The position numbers and the translations under genes are program-made. A DNA stretch of 64,000 nt from Pseudomonas sp. Irchel 3H7 (GTDB lineage Bacteria; Pseudomonadota; Gammaproteobacteria; Pseudomonadales; Pseudomonadaceae). Under the pieces are notes generated by a model. It did no database searches. It was given only the letters and a program-made list of their open reading frames with translations, and was not told the DNA's origin. This document shows positions 27,835-35,900 of the stretch, one piece after another. The stretch covers positions 186,001-250,000 of the forward strand of contig NZ_FYEA01000003.1 of the NCBI RefSeq assembly GCF_900187605.1. The letters are read 5' to 3'. How positions within the stretch are numbered: the stretch's first letter is position 1; each line of letters opens with the position of its first letter.

Positions 27835-28584
27835 TCAATGTCGTTTGATAAATCCGGTCAACGCCGCCAACGCTTCCGGCGAGCGCAGTCTTTGAGTGAA
27901 CAATGCGCCCTCCTCCTCGATCACCTTACGAATCAACTCGCGATCCGGCGCCTTCATCAATTGCTTGCTGATACGCACCGCCTCAGCCGGCAGTTCGTCG
28001 AAACGCAACGCCACCTCCCGTGCCTTGCGCAACGCCGCATCGCCACTGCCCAATGCTTCGGTGGCAATGCCCCACGCCGCTGCCTGTTCACCGGTAAAGC
28101 CTTCGCCCAATAACAAAAGCTCTGCTGCTTTGGCCTGGCCGAGCAGACGCGGCAGAATCAGGCTGGAGCCGAATTCCGGACACAATCCAAGATTGACGAA
28201 CGGCATGCGCAACCGCGCATCGCGGCTGACGTAGACCAAATCGCAATGCAATAACAGCGTGGTGCCGATGCCCACCGCCGCGCCGGCCACAGCCGCTATC
28301 ACCGGTTTACGGCACTCGAGCAAATTGAGCATGAAGTGAAACACCGGACTGTCGAGGTCGCTCGGCGGTTGCTGGACAAAGTCGGCGATGTCGTTACCGG
28401 CGGTGAAGCACTCGGCACTGCCGGTGATCAGCACGGCGTTGATTTCAGGGTCGCCATCGGCCTGCTTCAGCGCCTCGGCGAGACGGCTGTACATGGCGCG
28501 GGTCAGAGCGTTTTTCTTGTCCGGGCGGTTGAGGCGCAGGGTCAGCAAACCGCGTTCGCGTTCCAGCAGGATGGCATCAGTCAT
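27835..28584 (-). CDS. Enoyl-CoA hydratase/isomerase family protein
   Basis: The 249-residue crotonase-fold protein starts MTDAILLERERGLLTLRLNR. The two oxyanion-hole regions are AGNDIADF (residues about 61-68) and AGAAVGIGTTLLLHCD (about 99-115). The acidic active-site segment is NLGLCPEFGSS, closer to isomerase-like members than to FadB-type hydratases. It therefore probably acts on an acyl-CoA in fatty-acid or related catabolism; the exact substrate cannot be read from the sequence. It is third in a minus-strand group after the diguanylate cyclase and ferredoxin-reductase genes, 28 bp from the latter. PA4330 is the recalled orthologue. Confidence 0.88.
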   Translation of the reverse strand: MTDAILLERERGLLTLRLNRPDKKNALTRAMYSRLAEALKQADGDPEINAVLITGSAECFTAGNDIADFVQQPPSDLDSPVFHFMLNLLECRKPVIAAVAGAAVGIGTTLLLHCDLVYVSRDARLRMPFVNLGLCPEFGSSLILPRLLGQAKAAELLLLGEGFTGEQAAAWGIATEALGSGDAALRKAREVALRFDELPAEAVRISKQLMKAPDRELIRKVIEEEGALFTQRLRSPEALAALTGFIKRH

Positions 28585-28612
28585 GGCGTGTCTCGCGTCT
28601 GAAATTCAGCGC

Positions 28613-29548
28613 TCAACCACGGCTCAAAAATACGTCGGCCAGCAGTTGGTTGCGCGGCAATCCGGCCAGGTACAGACGTCGGGCGAAGGCATCGACACTG
28701 GCCGTCGAGCCGCAGACTAAGGCCAGGGTTTGTCGGGAAACAAGGCGCAGTTGCGCCAAAGCGGCGGCTGACTCGGCCGCTGTCCACAACTCGACGCTGA
28801 GGTTTTCCCGCTGTGCAGCCAGCGCTGCAAGGGGTTTGCCCAGATAATGCTCGCCCGCATCATGGGCGACGTGAATGACGCGGATCGCGCCTTGGTGATC
28901 CTGACGCAAGGCTTCACGCAGCACGCCGAACAGCGGGCCTAAACCGGTGCCGGCGGCCAGCAGCCACAGCGGCCGGTTGTGCCAGTCCGGGTCGTAATGC
29001 AAGGCGCCGCCACGCAGTTCGCCGAGGCGGATCGGGTCGCCGATCTGCAAGCGCCGTGCGGCATCACTGAATTCACCGGGCTGGCGGCAATCGAGATGGA
29101 ATTCGAGAAAGCGGTCTTCTTCCGGCAGGCTTGCCAGCGAATACGGCCGCGCGATGTGATTGATCCACAGCACCAGATGTTGCCCGGCGCTGTAGCGCAA
29201 CGGCCGCTGCGGGGTCAGGCGCAAACGCAGGACGCTGTCGCTGAGCCAGTCCAGCGCTTCGACCACTGCCGGGCGACCGTCGGTGATCGGGTCGAACGTA
29301 TGCACCTGCAAATCTTCGACGACCTGACACTGACACGCCAGGCGCCAGCCCTCCTGACGCTGCTCGGCGCTCAAGGCGTCCGGCCGATTGTCAGCCGGCA
29401 GGCCTTGCACGCATTGCACCAGACAGGCATGGCAACTGCCGGCGCGGCAGCTGTAAGGCACCGCGACGCCATTCTGATTGAGGGCATCGAGCAGGTTGCT
29501 GCCCGTGGCCACTGACCAGTGTCGTTCACCGACGCGAAGTTCAGGCAT
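28613..29548 (-). CDS. 2Fe-2S ferredoxin / FAD-NAD oxidoreductase fusion
   Basis: This 311-residue protein starts at ATG 29548, overlapping the diguanylate cyclase stop by 8 nt. Residues 1-90 are a plant-type ferredoxin with the cluster ligands C-x4-C-x2-C in SCRAGSCHACLVQC and a distal Cys in WRLACQC. The rest is a ferredoxin-NADP reductase-like unit: flavin motif RPYSLAS near residue 150 and the nucleotide-binding LLAAGTGLGPLFGVL near residue 215. Such proteins pass electrons from NAD(P)H to an oxygenase or reductase partner; no partner gene is adjacent. PA4331 is the recalled orthologue. Confidence 0.88.
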   Translation of the reverse strand: MPELRVGERHWSVATGSNLLDALNQNGVAVPYSCRAGSCHACLVQCVQGLPADNRPDALSAEQRQEGWRLACQCQVVEDLQVHTFDPITDGRPAVVEALDWLSDSVLRLRLTPQRPLRYSAGQHLVLWINHIARPYSLASLPEEDRFLEFHLDCRQPGEFSDAARRLQIGDPIRLGELRGGALHYDPDWHNRPLWLLAAGTGLGPLFGVLREALRQDHQGAIRVIHVAHDAGEHYLGKPLAALAAQRENLSVELWTAAESAAALAQLRLVSRQTLALVCGSTASVDAFARRLYLAGLPRNQLLADVFLSRG

Positions 29549-30659
29549 CGACGTTCTCCCACGCGGCCGCACAACGATTGCGCCCGTCACGCTTGGCCCG
29601 ATACAAGGCCTGATCGGCGCGCTGCAAGGCGTCGTCCAGATCATCGCCCAATGCCAACAGCGTCATGCCGGCCGACAGGCTGAGGTTGCGCACATTCAGG
29701 CCGACCAGTTCAACGTCGGTGAAAGCAATACGCAGACGCTCGCAGCACGCGGTCAACCTTTCGGCATCACAATCGGGCAACAACACAACGAATTCCTCAC
29801 CACCATAACGCGCCAGCACATCGCCGTCGCGCAGGCATGCTTGAGCAACGCCGGCGAAGGCCTGCAACACCTGATCGCCCGCCGCGTGACCGTGCAGGTC
29901 GTTGATGCGTTTGAAGTGGTCGAGGTCGATCAACGCCAGGCCGTGCACGACATCGTCGTCCATCGCATTCAGCTCTCGCGAGGCCAGACGCAGAAAATGC
30001 CGACGATTGAACAGCCCGGTCAATTCGTCGGTGGCGACCAGATCTTCCAGCTGACGCATCATCCCGCGCAGGGTGTCCTGATGCGCCTGCAAGGCAAACC
30101 GGCGCTGGCGCTGGCGTTGTCGCGAAACCTGGACGAAGCGCGCGTAAAGCACCAGCCACGCCAGCACCATCGCCAGAATGCACACCTGCAAGGCGGCAAG
30201 CGCCGGCTCGCGCAAGCGGAAGTAGTAGCCGTCCCACAGCGTGATGGCACAGAAACTGAAGAACACCAGCAGGGCACAGCGTATGAACGCCCGTCGACTG
30301 AGGTGGAACAGGCCGAACAGCAGGATCAACACGTAGAACACCAGAAAGGCGCCGCGGGCTTCATCCAGATGGGCGATCAGCCAGGTCTGCCAGCCGAGAC
30401 CGATCAGCACCTGTGCTTCGGTCAGGCTGGGATCGGCAAAGCGCAGATTGCGCCCGCTCCAGAACAGTGCGAACAGCAGCGACTGGCTGATCACCACCAG
30501 CGCACTGCCGACGGCCACAGAAGTCAGGGACTGCTCGTAATGACCCGTGAAAAACGACAGCCACAGCAGCAGCAAAGCCAATCCATAGGTGGCCGCAGCG
30601 AGGGCAAAGCGTTTGAGCAAAAGACGTTGAATGGCGTTATGGGTCAATCGTTGACTCAC
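29541..30659 (-). CDS. sadC: Membrane diguanylate cyclase (SadC-like)
   Basis: The 372-residue protein synthesises c-di-GMP from two GTP. Residues about 20-185 contain five to six hydrophobic helices (ATYGLALLLLWLSFFTG, LVVISQSLLFALFWSG, FLVFYVLILLFGLFH, LLVFFSFCAITLW, VCILAMVLAWLVLYARF). A C-terminal GGDEF domain follows, with an intact RYGGEEF active site and an upstream RDGD (RxxD) inhibitory site spaced five residues before it, so product inhibition is expected. The start is GTG 30659. Position next to the reductase, hydratase, pyk and fumarase genes matches PA4332/SadC, a surface-attachment cyclase, as I recall it; orthology is inferred from synteny and architecture. Confidence 0.85.
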   Translation of the reverse strand: MSQRLTHNAIQRLLLKRFALAAATYGLALLLLWLSFFTGHYEQSLTSVAVGSALVVISQSLLFALFWSGRNLRFADPSLTEAQVLIGLGWQTWLIAHLDEARGAFLVFYVLILLFGLFHLSRRAFIRCALLVFFSFCAITLWDGYYFRLREPALAALQVCILAMVLAWLVLYARFVQVSRQRQRQRRFALQAHQDTLRGMMRQLEDLVATDELTGLFNRRHFLRLASRELNAMDDDVVHGLALIDLDHFKRINDLHGHAAGDQVLQAFAGVAQACLRDGDVLARYGGEEFVVLLPDCDAERLTACCERLRIAFTDVELVGLNVRNLSLSAGMTLLALGDDLDDALQRADQALYRAKRDGRNRCAAAWENVDA

Positions 30660-31269
30660 CGTGCGATAAGAGGCTGACCGAGTGTCCTACTCTACAGACC
30701 GGCTGCCACTTTAGAGGCGTAGTCGATAAATGACCACCGATTTTCGGGCTCGAAATTTGACGTCAAAAGTGTGGCCTGCTTATACCGCCAAAAGCCCCTC
30801 ACCCTAGCCCTCTCCCAGAGGGAGAGGGGACTGACCGAGTCGGTTGTTGGTGATACGCCGACCTGGAATACCGAGCCGAACTCAGGTTTGTACAGCATCA
30901 AGATCGGCTCCCTTTCCTGAGTCGAAACCAGATTTGAACAGCATGCACATCGACCCCTTTCCTGAGTCGAGCTCAGGTTTGAACAGCATCAAGATCGGCT
31001 CCCTTTCCCCCTCGCCCCCCTGGGGGAGAGGGCTGGGGTGAGGGGGTAAATCTTGACGTGCAAACCCGCTGTCCGATATTCGCCCACCCATGCGACCAAC
31101 GAATGACTGCCGGCGCGTGTACGCCCCACCGAGGCGCGGTATACTGCCGCGCCTTTTTAGCGTCGCGCCAGCAGCCCCGGCGTGCCTTGAAAGGTGCTTG
31201 CGACCGACCGATGCACCCAAGCCGCAGGCACCTTATTGAATGTTCCCGTCTTTTAGAGGAGCGCGACTC
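30660..31269. other. 610-bp intergenic region between diguanylate cyclase and fumarase genes
   Basis: The gap holds the divergent promoters of the cyclase and fumarase genes and a large mosaic repeat (30789-31047). Short reading frames inside the repeat are repeat-derived and not supported as genes. The 31048-31269 part probably contains the fumarase promoter and leader, ending in a strong GAGGAG ribosome-binding site 8 nt before ATG 31270. Confidence 0.5.
30789..31047. repeat. Intergenic 'CCCTCACCC' mosaic repeat, copy 2 with internal duplications
   Basis: The left end CCCCTCACCCTAGCCCTCTC and the right end CTGGGGGAGAGGGCTGGGGT are inverted copies. Between them the unit CAGGTTTGAACAGCATCAAG with CGGCTCCCTTTCCTGAGTCG recurs about three times (30880-31005). 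The internal unit is the reverse complement of the 115-bp array unit at 46157-46617, so the two copies belong to one family. Confidence 0.7.
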
Positions 31270-32793
31270 ATGACCGTGATCAAGCAAGACGACCTGATTC
31301 AGAGCGTTGCCGACGCCCTGCAGTTCATTTCCTATTACCACCCCGTGGATTTCATCCAGGCGATGCACGAAGCCTACCTGCGCGAAGAATCGCCAGCGGC
31401 CCGTGACTCGATGGCGCAGATCCTGATCAACTCGCGCATGTGCGCCACCGGCCACCGCCCGATCTGCCAGGACACCGGTATCGTCACCGTGTTCGTGCGC
31501 GTCGGCATGGACGTGCGTTGGGATGGCGCCAGCATGGGCCTGGACGACATGATCAACGAAGGCGTGCGTCGCGCCTACAACCTGCCGGAAAACGTCCTGC
31601 GTGCCTCGATCCTCGCCGACCCGGCGGGTGCTCGGAAAAACACCAAGGACAACACCCCGGCCGTGATTCACTACTCCATCGTCCCGGGCAACACCGTGGA
31701 AGTGGACGTGGCGGCCAAGGGCGGCGGTTCCGAGAACAAGTCGAAAATGGCCATGCTCAACCCGTCCGACTCGATCGTTGACTGGGTATTGAAGACCGTT
31801 CCAACCATGGGCGCCGGCTGGTGCCCACCGGGCATGCTCGGCATCGGCATCGGCGGCACCGCCGAGAAAGCCGCGGTCATGGCCAAGGAAGTGTTGATGG
31901 AATCCATCGACATCCACGAGCTGAAAGCCCGTGGCCCGCAGAACCGCATCGAAGAAATGCGTCTGGAGCTGTTCGAGAAGGTCAACCAGTTGGGCATCGG
32001 CGCCCAGGGCCTCGGTGGCCTGACCACCGTGCTCGACGTGAAGATCATGGATTACCCGACCCACGCCGCGTCCTTGCCGGTGTGCATGATCCCGAACTGC
32101 GCCGCCACCCGTCACGCACACTTCGTGCTCGACGGTTCCGGCCCGGCCTCGCTGGAAGCGCCACCGCTGGACGCCTACCCGGAAATCGTCTGGGAAGCCG
32201 GCCCGTCGGCCCGTCGCGTCAACCTCGACACCCTGACCCCGGAAGACGTGCAGAGCTGGAAGCCGGGCGAAACCGTCCTGCTCAACGGAAAAATGCTCAC
32301 CGGTCGCGACGCCGCGCACAAGCGCATGGTCGAGATGCTCAACAAAGGTGAAACCCTGCCGGTGGACCTCAAAGGTCGCTTCATCTACTACGTCGGCCCG
32401 GTTGATCCGGTCGGTGACGAAGTGGTTGGCCCGGCGGGCCCGACCACCGCGACGCGAATGGACAAGTTCACCCGGCAGATCCTCGAGCAGACCGGCCTGT
32501 TGGGCATGATCGGCAAGTCCGAGCGCGGCCCGACCGCGATCGAAGCGATCAAGGACAACAAAGCCGTGTACCTGATGGCTGTCGGCGGCGCTGCCTACCT
32601 GGTCGCTCAGGCGATCAAGAAGTCGAAAGTGCTGGCCTTTGCCGAACTGGGCATGGAAGCGATCTACGAGTTCGAGGTCAAGGACATGCCGGTCACCGTT
32701 GCGGTGGACAGCAAAGGTGAGTCGGTGCACATCACCGGCCCTGCGATCTGGCAACAGAAGATCAGCGAAAGCCTGGCGGTAGAAGTGCAGTAA
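31270..32793 (+). CDS. fumA: Fumarate hydratase, class I ([4Fe-4S])
   Basis: This enzyme interconverts fumarate and L-malate in the TCA cycle. The 507-residue product begins at ATG 31270 after GAGGAG. It shows the class I N-terminal catalytic domain with cluster cysteines in HRPICQDTG and MIPNCAATRH and the glycine-rich NKSKMAMLNPSDS region. The C-terminal domain follows (LNGKMLTGRDAAHKRMVEML, KGRFIYYVGPVDPVGDEVVGPAGPTTATRMD). Class I fumarases are iron-dependent and oxygen-sensitive, and pseudomonads typically hold this one beside the oxygen-stable FumC type. PA4333 is the recalled orthologue. It is the last core gene before the Tc 'BC' half. Confidence 0.93.
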   Translation: MTVIKQDDLIQSVADALQFISYYHPVDFIQAMHEAYLREESPAARDSMAQILINSRMCATGHRPICQDTGIVTVFVRVGMDVRWDGASMGLDDMINEGVRRAYNLPENVLRASILADPAGARKNTKDNTPAVIHYSIVPGNTVEVDVAAKGGGSENKSKMAMLNPSDSIVDWVLKTVPTMGAGWCPPGMLGIGIGGTAEKAAVMAKEVLMESIDIHELKARGPQNRIEEMRLELFEKVNQLGIGAQGLGGLTTVLDVKIMDYPTHAASLPVCMIPNCAATRHAHFVLDGSGPASLEAPPLDAYPEIVWEAGPSARRVNLDTLTPEDVQSWKPGETVLLNGKMLTGRDAAHKRMVEMLNKGETLPVDLKGRFIYYVGPVDPVGDEVVGPAGPTTATRMDKFTRQILEQTGLLGMIGKSERGPTAIEAIKDNKAVYLMAVGGAAYLVAQAIKKSKVLAFAELGMEAIYEFEVKDMPVTVAVDSKGESVHITGPAIWQQKISESLAVEVQ

Positions 32794-32808
32794 GCCCTTC
32801 GCCCCCTG

Positions 32809-32849
32809 AAAACGGCCGGTTCATCCAGAGGGATGACCCGGCCGTTTTT
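32809..32849 (+). terminator. Rho-independent terminator of the fumarase gene
   Basis: An AAAACGGCCGG / CCGGCCGTTTT stem with an inner TCATCC/GGATGA stem and AGAG loop ends in TTTTT, 16 nt after the stop. It insulates the Tc 'BC' promoter from the fumarase gene. Confidence 0.92.
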
Positions 32850-32907
32850 ATATGTGCAAACCAATCGCGATAAAAAACCTGCCGAAGCACACAAAATGAT
32901 CTTGCGC

Positions 32908-32927
32908 ACCTGTCAGATCTGACAGGT
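32908..32927 (+). promoter_or_regulatory. Perfect 20-bp lux-box-like palindrome upstream of TcB
   Basis: The sequence ACCTGTCAGATCTGACAGGT is a perfect palindrome, the size and end sequence of the lux box bound by LuxR-family quorum-sensing regulators (V. fischeri: ACCTGTAGGATCGTACAGGT; Pseudomonas las/rhl boxes are similar). It lies about 75 bp before the TcB start. A TTGTTA -10 candidate (32945-32950) is about 30 nt from its centre, the spacing of LuxR-activated promoters. Related sites at 24718 and 21350 precede the other Tc transcription units. Confidence 0.7.
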
Positions 32928-32982
32928 TCATTTATGCGCTGTTCTTGTTAGCGTCAGTCCATTCACGCCCCTCTCGCGCGCA

Positions 32983-35900
32983 ATGGATTCGACCATGCCT
33001 GATCAACAAGAGCTGAGCATCACCACCCCTTCCATCGCCAAAAGCGCATCGATCGCTACCATCGGCAAAAGCTGGGGCGCAGTGGGGCCGACCGGGGCGG
33101 CGTCGTTCGAATTGCCGATTCCGACGTCTGCCGGGCGGGGCTGGGATCCGCAGTTTTCGCTGAATTACAGCAGCCAAAGCGGCAATGGTCCGTTCGGCCT
33201 GTCCTGGCATTTGGGTGGCGTCGGTCAGATCAATCGCAGAACCAACAAAGGCGTGCCGCGTTACTCCGACCACGACGAGATCATCGGGGTCGATGGCGAA
33301 GTGTGGATGCCGGAGCTGGATGAAAACGGTGAATTCAAATTCCGTGAGGAAAGCACCTACAACAGCGTCGACATCGGCCCGCACAGAGTCGTGCGCTACT
33401 GGCCTCGAGTGGAAAGCGATTTCGCCCTGCGCGAGCGCTGGCAGCGGCAAACCGGGGAAGCCGATCCACCGGTATTCTGGTTGATACACGGCGCTGACGG
33501 CTCGCTGCACCTTTACGGCAAAACCGAAGCCACACGAGTTGCCGACCCGGACGCCCCTGGACACATAGCCACATGGCTGCTGTGCGAAAGCATGAACGCG
33601 CGCGGCGAACACATCTGCTTCGAATACAAGGCCGATGATCAGGATCCCGACCCGCTGCATGACTACCGCGCCCAGCGTTATCTGCGCCGCGTGTGTTACG
33701 GCAACTTCACGGCCAGCAGCGATCTGTACAGTTGGACAACGGATAATCCGGCCGAACTGGATTGGCACTTTCATCTGCTGTTCGATTACGGCGAGCGCAG
33801 CACGTCACTGACCGATATCCCGGTATATGACGGTGACTCCCTCAAACCCTGGACAGTCCGTCCTGATCGTTTTTCAACCCACGGTCAGGGTTTTGAACTG
33901 GGCACTCGCAGACTCTGCCAACAGGCGTTGCTGTTTCATCACTTTCCCGGGCAATCGACTGAGCAACCGAAACTGGTGCGCCGCCTGTTACTGGAATATC
34001 AACAACCGCAAAATATCGCGCAGTGGGCCTACAGCCAGATCAGCGCGGCGCACTATCAGGCATTCGATGCCAGCGGCGTAGTCGAAAACACACCACCGGT
34101 CGAGTTCGACTACGCCCCTTTCGACATCAATAAAACCCCGGCGCGCTTCCTCGAATTCGATGTTCAGCCGGGTATCGAGGACGGTGGTTTTTACCAGTGC
34201 GTCGATCTTTATGGCGAAGGCATCCCGGGTTTTCTCTGCCGCTATGACCAGAGTTGGTACTACCGCGAACCACGCCGCGCGACGAAAGGCCCCGATGAAA
34301 TCGACTATGCGCCCTGGCTCGCGCTGGACAAGATTCCGGTCGCTGATCGCAACCGTCCGGTCCAGCAACTGCTGACCGACCTGACGGGTGACGGTCGGCT
34401 CGACTGGGTCACCGCACAACCGGGCATCAGTGGTTTTCGCACCCTGACAGAACAACGCACGTTTGCCGACTTCGTCCCTTTCGGCAGATTCCCGCCGGAG
34501 TTTTTCAACACCCTCTCGACGCTTGGTGACTTGATCGGCGACGGTTTGAGTAGCCTGGCGTTGATCGGGCCGCACTCCGTGCGGCTGTACGCCAACCAGC
34601 GCGAACAAGGCTTCGCCGCGCCTGAAGAGGTGCCGCACGAGCCCGACGACGACCGCTTGCCACTGTTTAGCAACTCCCGCACGGAACTGGTGCTGTTGGG
34701 CAACCTGCTGGGCAGCGACATGCCCGAGCTGTGCCGGATACGTCACGACGAAATTCGCTGCTGGCCGAACCTGGGTCACGGCCGGTTTGGCAGAGGTCGC
34801 AAGATCGGCGAATTGCCTTTCAGATACGAAACGTTCGACTCGTCCCGCGTGCGCCTTGCTGACCTGGACGGCTCCGGTGCCGCGTCGCTGATTTACCTGC
34901 AATCGGAGTTCTTCGAGATCTACCTGAATCGCGGCGGCAATGGTCTGGAGCAAACACCGATCAACGTACCGTGGCCGGACGGCGTGCGCTACGACCGGCT
35001 CAGTCAAGTGAGCTTCGCCGATCTGCAAGGCCTGGGCTGCGCCAGCCTGATCCTGACGGTGACGCACATGCAACCGCAGCACTGGCGCTACGATTTCGTC
35101 TCGGCCAAGCCGTATCTGCTGACCAGCAGTAACAACAACATGGGTTGCAGTGCCAGCGTGGTCTACCGCAGCTCGGCGCAGGAATGGCTGGATGAAAAAC
35201 GCCAAATGCCCACCCTTAGACGTTTTCCGGCGTGCCACCTGCCGTTCCCGGTGGCGGTGGTCCATAAACAGCAGCAACTGGATGAAATCACCGGCAACGT
35301 TCTGACGCAGACTTTCACTTGGCGCGAAGGCTTCTACGACAGCCGTGAGCGCGAGTTCCGTGGTTTCGGCCTGCTGCAACAAACCGACAGTGAGAGCGCC
35401 ACCGGCGCTGAGGGCACCGGATTCAGCGAACCGATGCGGGTCTGCACCTGGTTTCATACCGGGCAATCAATGGATCGACCGCGCGACGACTACTTCAATC
35501 GGGATGTACACGCGGTAGCCCTGGGCAACACCCTGTTCAGTCGATATCACTCACAAGACGATGTCGATGAAATCATTCCTGCGCACGATGACGACGCCCG
35601 GTATCAGATCTCCCGGGCGCTGGTCGGCGCCGTCACACGCATCGAGACCTATGCCGATACAGCTGTGGACAGCGGCGAAACTGCGACGCTTTATACCGTC
35701 GAGGAGCTGCGTTACCTGGTACGTGAAGTGCGCGAGCAAGGTCCTTATGCTGCCGCCGTTCTGCTGTCCCTTGTGGTGGAGAAGATCAGTTACCAGTACG
35801 ACGGTTTTATCGATGATCCACGCTGTCGCAATGAGGTGACCCTGCGCCACAACGTCCACGGTCAGCCGACGCATTCCATCACAGTGAGCTACGGCCGGCG

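Noticed and set aside
30844..31220. Short frames in the 30.8-31.2 kb repeat considered as small genes
   Set aside because: They consist of repeat units that recur at 46.2-46.6 kb in other contexts, without SD or conserved product.
30973..32754. 593-codon open frame antisense to the fumarase gene
   Set aside because: Same codon-bias artefact; no start signal, no domain, and the fumarase reading is unambiguous.
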